64,000 bases of DNA from Akebia trifoliata (lineage: Eukaryota; Streptophyta; Magnoliopsida; Ranunculales; Lardizabalaceae), in contig CM030706.1 in NCBI GenBank assembly GCA_017979445.1, positions 19,330,967 through 19,394,966 on the forward strand, given 5' to 3'. This document shows, one piece after another, positions 21,932 to 32,702 of the stretch (the first letter of the stretch is position 1; every line of letters begins with the position of its first letter). Below the pieces are notes generated by a model that was given only the letters and a program-made list of their open reading frames with translations, ran no database searches and was not told the DNA's origin. Position numbers and translations under genes: made by a program.

Positions 21932-23182
21932 TGAAGGTAGTGCAAGATGAGATAATAAAATTACTTGATTGTGGCGTTATTTACGCTATTTCAGATAGTA
22001 AGTGGGTGTCTCCTATTCAAGTTGTGCTAAAGAAGTCTGGAGTTACTGTAGTAAAGAATGAGGAGAATGAGCTAGTACCTCAATGAGTTGTGACTAGTTA
22101 TCGAGTTTGCATAGACTATAGAAGCTCAATGCGTCAACAAGGAAGGACCATTTCCCTCTACCCTTTATCGATCAGATGCTTGAGAGGTTAGCTGGTTACC
22201 CTTTTTATTGCTTTTTGGATGGATATAGTGGGTACAACCAGATCTGTATAGCCCAAGAGGATCAAGAGAAGACCACCTTTACTTGTCCTTTTGGCACTTA
22301 TGCCTACAGACGTATGCCATTTGGATTGTGCAATGCACCAGGTACGTTTCAACGTTATATGCTTTCCATTTTTTCTGAATACATTGAGAATATCATTGAG
22401 GTCTTTATAGATGATTTTAGTGTCTTTGGTAGAGATTTTGATGCATAGTTAGAAAATTCGGAACTTATTTTAAAACGTTGTGTTGAAACTAACTTGGTTC
22501 TGAATTGGGAAAAGTGTCACTTCATGATGACTCAAGGGATTGTTTTAGGACATATTATATCTGCTAGGGCGATTGAGGTTGATAAATCTAAGGTAGATCT
22601 TGTGCGGTACTTACCCTCTCCCACTTGTGTGAGAGAGGTTCGGTCATTTCTTGGTCATACAGGATTTTACAGGAGATTTATCAAGGATTTCTCCAAGGCA
22701 TCAAGGCCCTTGTGCCGGTTGCTCCAAAAAGACACTTCATTTGAGTTTGATGAGGAGTGCAAGAAAGCTTTTGAGAAGTTGAAGGAGTTATTGACTACTG
22801 CTCCAATTATGTATCCACCTAATTGGTCCTTACCTTTTGAATTGATGTGTGATGCCTCAGATTACGCTGTTGGGCTGTGTTGGGACAAAGAATAGATAAG
22901 AAGCCTTATGCTATCTACTATGCTAGGACGCTCAATGATGCCCAACTAAACTATTTCACAACTGAAAAAGAGCTCCTTGCTGTGGTTTTCGCTTTAGATA
23001 AATTTCGCTCTTATTTACTTCAAACTAAAGTTATTGTTTATACTGATCATATAGCTTTGAAGTATTTGATGACAAAGAAGGAAGCCAAACTGAGGCTAAT
23101 TAGATGGGTGTTGTTACTTCAAGAATTTGATTTGGAGATCAAAAACAAAAAGGGGAGTGAAAATTTGGTACCGACCATTTGA
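21932..23182 (+). pseudogene. Athila-like reverse transcriptase and RNase H
   Basis: Reverse transcriptase would copy the element RNA, and RNase H would remove the RNA strand. Motifs in order: SDSKWVSPIQVV (about 21990), RVCIDY (22106), FPLPFIDQMLERLAG region (with a frame shift near 22120), FLDGYSGYNQI (22215), MPFGLCNAP (22315), catalytic FIDDFSVFG (about 22408), LVLNWEKCHFM (22496), FLGHTGFYRRFIKDFS (22648), then RNase H with [10 protein letters not shown] (22846), [11 protein letters not shown] (22963) and [10 protein letters not shown] (23040). Stops interrupt at 22084 (probably CGA to TGA) and 22446, with a frame shift near 22880. Catalytic residues remain readable. Confidence 0.88.
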
Positions 23183-24567
23183 GCAGACTTGTACATGAGG
23201 AGGACACCTTACCCTTGCAAGAATCATTCCCAGATGAGCAACTCTTTGGGATTGAGGTAAGTGAACCGTGGTATGCGGATATTGTGAATTATTTAGTTAC
23301 TAAGCAATTCCCTGATACTTTACCTCAATCTAATAAAGAAAAGCTTAAGAAAATGGCTAGATATTATATATGGGATGAACCTTATTTGTGGAAGCATTGT
23401 AGTGATCAAATCATTAGGAGGTGTGTCCCTGAATCTGAGCATAAATCTATACTTGCCTTTTGTCATTCTGAGTCTTGTGATGGACATTTTGGTGCACATC
23501 GGACAGCCCGTAAGGTATTAGATTGTGGTTTTTTTTTGCCCTCTATTTTTAAGGATGCATATATGTACTGCATGACTTGTGATAGGTGCCAGAGAATAGG
23601 TAACTTAGGTTCTAAAGATCAAATGCCCATGGTCCATATCATAACTGTTGAGATTTTCGATGTCTGGGGCATTGATTTCATGGGGCCGTTTCCTTCATCT
23701 AACGGTTTTCTTTACATTCTTTTGGCTGTTGATTATGTGTCCAAGTGGGTGGAGGCTAAGGCCACAAGAACTAATGATTCTAAAGTTGTTGCAGATTTCT
23801 TGAGATCTAACATATTTACTAGGTTTGGAGTGCTTCGTGCGATTATTAGTGATGGTGGATTACACTTCTGCAACAAAACAATTGAGGCTCTTCTGAAGAA
23901 ATACAAGGTGAATCACAAGGTGGCAACACCATATCATCCTCAAATGAATGAACAAGCAGAGGTCTCAAATCGTGAGATTAAGGGAATTTTGAAAAAGACT
24001 GTGGGCCTACACGCAAGGATTGGAGTAAAAGACTTGATGATTCACTTTGGGCTTATAAGACAGCATACAAAACGCCAATTGGGATGTCTCCATTCAGACT
24101 TGACTATGGTAAGGCGTGTCATTTACCAGTTAAGCTTGAGCATAGGGCATGGTGGGCTGTTAAGCCTTTCAACTTAGACATTGATGAGGCCGGTCTACAT
24201 AGAAAACTGCAACTGAATGAACTTGAGGAGATCATAAACGAGGCATATGATAGCGCATGGATCTACAAGGAGAAAACTAGAGCTTTTCATGATAAGATGA
24301 TTCGTGGCAAGGCCTTTGTTGTGGGCTAAAAAGTTCTTCTTTTCCATTCTAGACTTAAACTTTTTCCTTGGTAAGTTACGTTCTCGATGGGTTGGTCCTT
24401 TCATTGTCACTAATGTTTTTCCTCATGGTGCTATGCAGATAAAAAGTGAAAAAACTGGAAATGAATTCAAGGTGAATGGCCATCGCTTGAAGCCTTACTA
24501 TGAGGCTTTTAAGGAGCACACTGTGGAAGAAGTACCCCTCCTAGAGGCTCCACTCAGAAAGGACTAA
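23183..24567 (+). pseudogene. Athila-like integrase
   Basis: Integrase joins element DNA to the target. The zinc-binding part shows GHFGAHRTA and CMTCDRCQR (23480-23595). The core shows GIDFMGPF (first Asp, 23670), IISDGG (second Asp, 23842) and [12 protein letters not shown] (Glu, 23947), so the DDE triad is intact. A frame shift near 24020 follows; the C-terminal part continues in another frame with [17 protein letters not shown] and the WWAVKPFN region, and after a further shift with [13 protein letters not shown] and GHRLKPYYE to the stop at 24565-24567. No chromodomain is present, as expected for Athila. Confidence 0.88.
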
Positions 24568-26265
24568 AAACGAGGTACAAAGTCTAGGCTGAAGGACTGT
24601 AAACATTCAAGCGCTATTGGGAGGCAACCCAATTCAACCAAGGCTATTGAGGATACATCGACACAGATTTGCATTTTCTTTCTCTCCTCTATTTACTTTG
24701 GTTGATTTCATTTTTTATTTTATTGTGTGATTTTCGTGAATACCTTGCTCATGTTTATATTTCTACTTACAGGCTTATTCTGATCTACATTGAGGACAAT
24801 GTAGGATTTAAGTGTGGGGGAGGGATTTACACCTTTAATTTTCAAAAAAAAAAATTATTTTCTTCTTAGAATTCCTTCCAACTCAATGATGAAACTGATT
24901 CTTAAGATAGATGGCTTGTAAATAGACTTGAGCATACTTTTACAGATAAAACAAGAAATGGAGTTAATTTGCTTATATTGTAGTCATACTTGGAAATTTT
25001 GATGCACATTAGCCTTGATTCGAGTAATCTGTTATCTTAAAGTGAAGCATGGAGACATATTGAATGATACTTGCATAATTCCGCAATATTTGTGAGCTAT
25101 TCGAGCCTTATAATTGATTCATTATACATATCAATTTAAACTTCTTTTCTGAGTGCATCTTGTGAATATCATGTTTTCTAGAACTTGCTTTAAACCCGCT
25201 TGAGACAATTTTACATGTTCAGATTTGGAGAAGATAGAGGCAAATTAGGATTTTACCACCATGACCAAATAGCCTTTGTCCTGATTGTGATTTGACCCTT
25301 AGATAGCACTTTGAGCCTTCATTAGCCTATTTTTTCAATTAACCCACATTCACTTACTCTTTTGAACTTAAACACTTTACCTACCCTTTTCCTTGGAACT
25401 AGTGAGCTTGGATCTTATTTATAAGGTGATATCGGGAAGGGTGGAAAAGCATAAGTACGGGGGAGGATGTCATGTGGTTTTAAGGTGTAAGAATTGAAAA
25501 AAAAAAAAAAAAAAAAAAGATTATGATAAAAGGAGAAGTAGGGACATGAAAAAAAGTGTTGTGATTTAAAGAATACAAGTTCTGAAGAAATTGGAGCATT
25601 ACAAATCTCTAAAGCAAAGTGAAAAGAAAAATTGATGAAATCTACCCTAGAGTGATCGAAATGTGGTACTTAATGATGAAGACCTATTTATTGACATTTC
25701 TAATTGCTTTCTAGTTCTGAGGAAATTTTGTGATATCCTTTCTCTTCCTTCTTATGAACCCTTGATCCTTTAGCCCCATTACAACCTTTTCAAAGACCTC
25801 TTGATCCTTTGATGTTCTGTTTTAAATGTGGAGAGTGGGTGGACAAGCAAGCCTATGGTTTAAACTGTTTTCACAAGTGTTTGAGTGATTAGTGTAGCTA
25901 GCACCATATCAAATTGAGAGAAAACCAGAGTGATACATCGTGAGAAGTAAAGTTTGATACTATTAGTGCATTAACTTGAGGATGTATATTACACTTATAT
26001 TTGGCTAACCACACACACATACTCCAAGTATGAATGCTATATAGTCTTAATAACTCCGTGCTTATTTTTGAAGTAAACTTGTGCTCTTCCTACTTTATTA
26101 TGCCATACCATCTAAAGGATCTCTGAGATGGAAGTTAGAAGGATTAGAGTCATTTAATTGTGTGTTATGTCATTGTAGTGTTTTTAGTTAGTCTTTGTCG
26201 TTTTCCTTGAGTTTCTATTAGGTTACATTTTGTTTTGTTTTGCCCGAGGACGAGCAAAAGTTATG
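24568..26265 (+). other. Athila-like 3' non-coding region
   Basis: About 1.7 kb between the pol stop and the polypurine tract. It contains the Athila-typical phrase ATTGAGGACAATGTAGG followed by AAGTGTGGGGGAGGG (24790-24825), a long A run (25498-25518), and near its end GCCCGAGGACGAGCAAAAG. No envelope-like reading frame could be found where some Athila elements carry one. Confidence 0.7.
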
Positions 26266-26277
26266 TGTGGGGGAATT
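26266..26277 (+). other. Athila-like polypurine tract
   Basis: GTGTGGGGGAATT lies directly before the 3' LTR start TGATAAG; the G-rich core is the likely plus-strand primer. Confidence 0.75.
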
Positions 26278-28041
26278 TGATAAGAATGTAAAATGTCATA
26301 TTTTTCTCCTTTAATATTTAGTCCTTTATACATATTTAGTGCCTAAATATACTTATTATTCTTTTATTTTGATTTAGGATGCAAATGGAGGTGTTAAGTG
26401 CAAAACGAAATTAATTGCGTGATTTTGGACAGTTTCGACATCAGTTCGTAATCTGGGCATAACTCTCTCATCTGAACTCCGATTGAGATGATTAAAATGC
26501 TATGGAACACTGAGAAAACTATCTACAACTATTGTGTTTTGAGTTTTGAGAGGTAATGATTGAATCAAGGTCAAAATCGAGTTTGAAGTTACTATACATA
26601 CACTATTGACGCGCATTTGATACAAATTTGACACGGATTTGAAGAGGTTTATTTTTGAAAGTCTCCAAATCTAGTGCATGAAAATTCTAACTAAAAACAC
26701 CACTTTTATAATTATATTAGGACTTTATTTTATTTTTAATAATTTTTTCTTAATTAGACAAATTTTGATATTGTTATTGGAGGATAAGATTTAGAATATT
26801 TTTAAGAGATTTTGTAGGCTTCTAAGAAAAAAAAAGAACGTGTAGAAGAAAAGAAAAAAAGGAAGAGACTTGGAGAAGATCTCTCTCTCTCTCTCTCTAT
26901 TATTTGATTTTAATCTTTTCTTGAGGAAAGAAGGGCTGAAACTTGGGGACTAACAACCATAAAAAGAAGGAGTTGTTGCTGAAATTTTTCAACAACGTTA
27001 TTGCCAAGAAGAATGAGAAGTTGCTGCTTGTATTCGTTTTCAATCATCAACATCATCGCCGTGAGGAACATCACCATCAACACATCTCAAGCTTCTTTGA
27101 TTGTGTTAAAAAATGTAACCCTTATGACTTTTATTTATTTTTATTACTTCAACCCTGGTTGCTATTGGATTAAAGATCATCTTGTTGGATTCTTAAGTTG
27201 GAAATTTTTAATTCAATGAGTTAGTGACTTTCAGATTCATTAATTGATATTTTCGGATTGGTGAGATATGCACACATGAATTGGTGATCTTAATTGTGTA
27301 TGCTGAATTTTCAGTTCGGTTATATTGAAAACTTTGATATTAATTGTCATTGAAACCATAGTTGTATCTCTAATCACCTAATTGATTTGGGGTATGATTT
27401 AAAAGTGGTAAAAACTATGAACAATAGTTGTGATCTGAAAATTGCATGTTCTTTAGCCATGGACTTTTCCATAGGTTTGAGGAGTAGGTTATTGAATCAT
27501 AATTCCTTTTAATCTTAATGATTTGTTTAAGAAGATGTAAGGATACGCTGAGTATTAACTTGATTGCTTAATCAAAATAACTAGGTGATGGACTTTTTCA
27601 AAATCCTAGGATTTATCAAAGAAGGAATTTATAAAATGCATGATCTCTTTAGGCTTGCACTTTGATTCAATTCGGATATGTAATTAAGGTATGAAATTCG
27701 TTGTCTATGTTGAAGCAATTTGATTAGTCAGTTAATGAATTTGATTTTCTGAATTGTGAGAGAAGATGATCAATTGTAAATATTTATTTCTTTAATTTTA
27801 ATTTTTATTTTTATTATTTATTTCTTTTTATTTTTATTTTTTTAATCCGAATCGCCAAAATGGAAACCCCTTAAATTTGTGTAATATGTTTGTTTCCAAC
27901 TTGTTAATTAAACTAACTAAAATTTGTTATGACTCTTTAGAATAGGAGTACCCGGAATCCCCGACCAATAATGATACCCTACAAATCACTTTACTACAAT
28001 CTTCTATAGGGTTTATTGATGATTAAAAAGAAGGTCAATCA
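26278..28041 (+). repeat. Athila-like 3' LTR
   Basis: It starts TGATAAGAATGTAAAATGTC and ends AAGGTCAATCA. It differs from the 5' copy by scattered substitutions and small indels only (for example an extra CAAAACGAAATTAATTG block near 26400). GAGAC follows at 28042-28046. Confidence 0.92.
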
Positions 28042-28046
28042 GAGAC

Positions 28047-29631
28047 TACCAATTATAGAGATACAATGAATCGAGCTTAGAGGGTAGAGCGAGGGGAGAT
28101 GAAGTTACAGACCTATAGGGGGCAAATTAGTCGACCTTAGACTTTTCCTCCTAAATCAGATCCAACCAAGAAGCCGATGTATTCGAGGCCAATCTCCTCC
28201 GGATCTGTGTATATCCACAATATATAACTCCTCCACTATAAAGTTGTAGGGTTCCCCCATCACTGAGGGCAGCTGGAGCTCCAATGATGCCAACAGGGCC
28301 AAAGGAACCAACAAGGCAGGTTCAGAGCCTACAAACTCCAATCCACCAACTACCCACTTCACGGAGATCTATGAAGACGGGATGGTTGACATGTTACGCA
28401 TGTGGTCAGGTGGGACATATTAGGAGAGAGTGTCCTCTATTACAGTAGCGAGCAAGGGTTGTGACCTAGGAAAAAGTACTTATCTCCGATGAAATTTTGG
28501 AAGGTACAATTTTTAATTATAATATTAAAAAGTGGAGTTTTATTCAATGCTGGTTCCTCTAGATCATATAATTCTGCTGAGAGTTTGCACACTTGCTAAA
28601 GCTAGAAACTATTGACACGAGTCGAGTAATGAAATTATCTATTTTATTGGGAGGCCTTGCAAAGAAAGAATGAGATTTTTAGAAATTCATTTAGGAACCT
28701 GCAAAACATAGGTGTTAGAATAGTTGTAAAATGTGAGAAGACGAGTGCGATTTGTAAGGTTAGTGATGTGATTATACAGCAAGTGAAAATATGTGTGATG
28801 TGGGTAAGATAAAGTTAAATGAATAAGATTTAATCGATATTACAATGATATTTAAATAATAATTAGTAGAAGTTGTAATTTTGGGAGTAGAGTAAAAAAG
28901 TGTGTCTTGCAGAATGATTCTACCACCGTAACTCAAGCAAGCCTTCAATGTGTTCCATGTGTCCATGTTGAAGAAGTATTTGCTAGACCCTTCAGACGTG
29001 GTTAATTTGCAAGATAATTTATTGGATGTGTTTAAAGGAGAAGGGTAGGATGATTGATGTAAGGTAGAACGGGAAGTACATATATATCTCGAATTAGAGT
29101 TGATGGGATGTAGGATTTCGAGTAAGATTTTAAATTATAAAGGTTATGACAGAGGTTTTGAGGAAATATCACAATAAGTAGAAAATGTAATATTGAATTG
29201 AATATAAAGATAGTGGTGTGTTTGCGATAAGACTATGCATTGAGGAATAATATTCATAGCAAGTATGAGTAAAACATAATAGACTGTGTAATTGATAAGA
29301 AAAATAAAGATAAAGAATAGAGAAGATGTGAAAGGATTGTTATTGATAGACATTGGTGGGGAAGTGATACAAGGTGAATTGATTGTTATCTTGGGATTAT
29401 ACAAATAATGGATTAGTTGGAGTATGAGTTTGAATTAGAGTGATTAATTAATGAATGTGTTGGTTGACGGAATATGGGAGACATAAGTTTATGAGTTATA
29501 AATGAGATTGGCTTGGGACTAAGAATAGATGGTAATCGAAAATAGGTGTTGTTTATTATACATGTCGTGTTAGTGGAATCGCGACAAAGCTCGATAAGGT
29601 ATGATTTAATTCTAAAGATGAAATTTTTTTT
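28047..29631 (+). pseudogene. Element A gag C-terminus, protease remnant and pol tail
   Basis: The gag C-terminal region is followed by the zinc knuckle CYACGQVGHIRREC (about 28393-28434), the same linker as in B (SDEILEG), and a protease-like LFNAGSSRS where the family has a D-[ST]-G active site (about 28538). Instead of RT there is non-coding sequence shared with B and C (28730-28900). Then comes the segment NVFHVSMLKKYLLDPSDVV (about 28945), which lies close to the C-terminus of Del/Tekay integrase. The remainder to 29631 is decayed and non-coding. RT, RNase H and the integrase core are absent. Confidence 0.7.
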
Positions 29632-29643
29632 GAGGGGGGGAGA
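29632..29643 (+). other. Element A polypurine tract
   Basis: GAGGGGGGGAGA immediately precedes the 3' LTR start at 29645. Confidence 0.85.
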
Positions 29644-29644
29644 A

Positions 29645-31343
29645 TGTAAAATCCCAAGTTTTCAATTCATATCTCGAGAAAATAAATGGTGGAATTTTGA
29701 GAAAATATTAAAATGGGACTTAGGGGTAAAACTTTATAAGGTTTCTGATCATTTTTAAGGAAATCTGACCTTACCATTGAATTCAAAATGATCGAAAAGC
29801 ATATTTTAACTTGTAAGCACGCTCAAATGAGTGTACGAAGATAAAAGTTACAAAATACTTGATTACCAAGTCGAACCAGGCTAAAATAATGACTTTTTGC
29901 TATGGCAAGAATTATTAAGATTCAATTATATCATTGGGTTCGTAACGAAAAATTATTGAATATGAACTATTTACTTGTCATTTTTGGAGTCCAAAAAGTC
30001 AAATTATCGTCAAAAATGAAAACGACGTCAATTTTAGGGTCACATTGGGTAAAAAATGTAAATTTTTGTTAAAGATAGAATTTATAGAAATTAACCATAC
30101 AATTATATCCGGGATAAAAAATTAAATGAAATAGAGTATTTATTCATCACTTTTAGAGTCCAGATGGTCAAGTTATCATTGATCGAAACAATAGGCAAAA
30201 TATCAATTTCGTCCCAAAGTTTACATAAATAAATTTATTTTTATTTTTATTTTTTTAATCATCGTCTTCCCCAACCTGTCCAAAGCCGCGACTTTTAAAC
30301 GAAATATTTTTTTTAACCGATCTTCAATTCCAGATTCACTACGAATGGTCTACTTTCGACGACCGACGCATACGGGAAAAAGGTCCGTAGCCTCGACATC
30401 TATGAAACCCACCCAAGATCCTTTCATTTCACTTTCTTTTTCACCCCGTATCGTCAAAAATTAACCGTATTAATATACAAGGGTTTCGAAACTTCGACAT
30501 CGGATTTCATCCATTTTGAAATCAAACCGTCCTCTGCCGCAAAAGGGAAAAAAGACGACGGCATCGAGATCTTCAAAACCACCAGGTTAGATTCAAAAAT
30601 CAGTCATCTTGAATTTCAAACCATCTTGATTTTCGTGTCAATTCCCTCGATTTTCCCGCACGTGCTTCAATTTCATCGCCTAGAGATCGTAAGAAACTAT
30701 CAATTTCTATTAATAATCATAGATTGTGAAAATTGTATTTAAAATTTTATTAAAAATTTGTGATGTGTTTCCAAAAAAATAGAATTCAATTGATTATTTC
30801 AAATTCACGCAAAAACTTATATATTTGATATATTTAATTATATTTTATAACAAATTATACGAAGGTAGGATATTTCATTGGGTTATTTTCGTCAGTTGCG
30901 TCCCATGCTCTGTTCGGACCCCGTTTTGATCTAAGTTTTGAAATTTTTCGATGTTATTGATGAAAAATGAATTTAATAGTTAGAAAAATGATTTAATATT
31001 CAATGAACTCATATTGAGTTGATGAATGTCAGAAAGTGCATATTTTGTTTCAGAGATTGAAAATTGTAAAAATCAAAAAAAGAAAAAAAAGGTATAAAAC
31101 GGTAAAATGTCAAAGTCACACCCGATAAGTGATATTTGTATTTTATAGTATTGTGTTGTGTGTAGGTTGGTGAATAGATAATGTTACTGGTTGTATGTTT
31201 ATTTACTTTATGTTAGCGCGATGCGCTGTTTACTTTTTCGTTATGTTATTTATTTTATGCCGGATGGCAACAATTGCATGGTAGGAACCTGAATATCTAT
31301 TATCAACCATGTATTGTTAATTTCTCTTTTATTTTCAAATGAA

Positions 31344-31433
<90 letters not shown>

Positions 31434-32702
31434 ATGTAGCTATTTTGTGAACTGTTAAAGAATTGTGAATGCTTGAAGGGATAGTGCGTCATATCATCCG
31501 GAGTGGTGTACTATCCTGGGATGTACGGTAGGGACTACCAAGTTCATACGTGGTATGGGACGCGTATGAAAGTGGAATCACAACTGAAATCCAAATTTAT
31601 TCGTCTCTATCTTTACCAGTGAACTTGTAATGTAAAGGTGGTCGTATATGAATGGTTTGTATATTTGAGAATCACATGCACGCTTGATAGGCATAAACGA
31701 AGATGATTCGTCAGTGATCACTAACAATCTATAGTAGTCGAACGTTCTGACACATCGAAAAGAGACCCATTGTTTATGGTCAAGTCAAACGATTAGCCTG
31801 AGCCGGATAAATGGTCCCGCAAGTGTAGTAAACAATGACCAGCCACAAAATCAAGAACTTATACTCTATTATGAAACACCATGTCCCGACTGGGAACGAT
31901 CCAGTCGTGAATCTCAACTCTCTAATTCCACTACTCCACCATTGTGTATTATGTATCTATTATTTTATTTTGATATATAAAATGAAATGCATGTTTAATG
32001 TTTCAGTTTGATCAATAAAAATTTTATAAAAAGAAAATATTATTGTCAGTACTACTGATGCTGTAATGTTAGTTTTAAAATGTTTAGTTACTGATCCCTA
32101 GATATATGTACCAGTTAATCGTAGTTTTTTTTGTAAAACTTTACATATGTTAAAATGATTTAGTCTGCTTATTCGTTCATGTTAGAAGATGTTAATGGCA
32201 TAAATTATTTTCTTACTTACTAGGTAACCATTGTTACTCACTTTTTCCTTTTTTATTTTTTTAGTTTTAGATCCAAAGCTTAACAAGACAGGTGTAGAAA
32301 ATGAGTGAGAATCATCTGATGAGTCAGATAGACAGCTAGAGTCCGTCACTTGGTGAGTATTGGGGTTATAACCCCTAATGGTGTCGATTTGTCCAAGAGT
32401 ATTCTAGATTTTATTTTTAGCAATAGGACTTTTGTTAGAGTGAGAAATTTTTGTATAATCTCATATATAAATTTCTTCTTCCGCACTCTAATCTATAGTA
32501 CATTATTAGATATATATAGGCTTCCGCTAGTATTATATTTTTGTATGTATATATGCAGGATTGTATGTCACTTATCAAGTGCAGGTTGAACGCCTTGGAA
32601 TGCTAACATAAACAGAGGAGACCATGTAGAAATTTTAAGGCATCACCTTGTGCCTCGAGATCTGACATAGGACTTTGTGTTAGCGTTTGGTGGGGCACCA
32701 CA
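29645..32702 (+). repeat. Element A 3' LTR
   Basis: It runs from TGTAAAATCCCAAG to GTTTGGTGGGGCACCACA (3058 bp) and is collinear with the 5' LTR. The (AT)n tract at 31349-31435 accounts for part of the length difference. It is followed directly, without spacer, by antisense LTR sequence of element C, making a long inverted repeat. Confidence 0.85.
31349..31435. repeat. Expanded (AT)n microsatellite in element A 3' LTR
   Basis: About 87 bases of nearly pure AT alternation with two TT interruptions. The corresponding 5' LTR site is about 35 bases. The 80-codon minus-strand frame 31250-31492 is a product of this repeat. Confidence 0.9.

Larger units (their letters stand above)
18921..28041 (+). 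mobile_element. Athila-like gypsy element, full length, nested in A gag
   Basis: The 9121-bp element has LTRs of 1763 and 1764 bp (18921-20683 and 26278-28041), a tRNA-Asp-type primer site, a gag fragment fused to pol, RT-RNase H, integrase, a 1.7 kb 3' non-coding region and a polypurine tract. It has perfect 5-bp target duplications (GAGAC), and its LTRs look highly similar by eye. It is the best-preserved element in the window, but frame shifts, stops and a gag-protease deletion make it non-functional. No envelope-like ORF is visible. Confidence 0.92.
6594..32702 (+). mobile_element. Element A: Del/Tekay-like gypsy element, sense, with nested insertions
   Basis: Paired ~3 kb LTRs (6594-9575 and 29645-32702) flank an initiator-Met-type primer site, gag remnants, a protease remnant, a tail of pol and a polypurine tract. 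The 5-bp flanks GTATA (6589-6593) and ATATA (32703-32707) match at four of five positions. The internal region is interrupted by element B (10186-18099) and by an Athila-like element (18921-28041). Without these, A is about 9 kb, and RT, RNase H and most of integrase are absent. The lineage call rests on LTR length, the primer site and the FHVSML motif of the pol tail. It cannot transpose on its own. Confidence 0.8.

Noticed and set aside
25498..25518. Poly-A tail of a processed gene or LINE
   Set aside because: The A run lies inside the continuous 3' non-coding region of the Athila-like element, with no coding match before it and no target duplication.
24568..26277. Envelope-like ORF of the Athila element
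   Set aside because: No frame of adequate length or with signal and membrane segments could be read between pol and the polypurine tract.
31250..31492. 80-residue minus-strand frame of repeated Tyr and Ile
   Set aside because: It is the translation of the (AT)n microsatellite in element A's 3' LTR.
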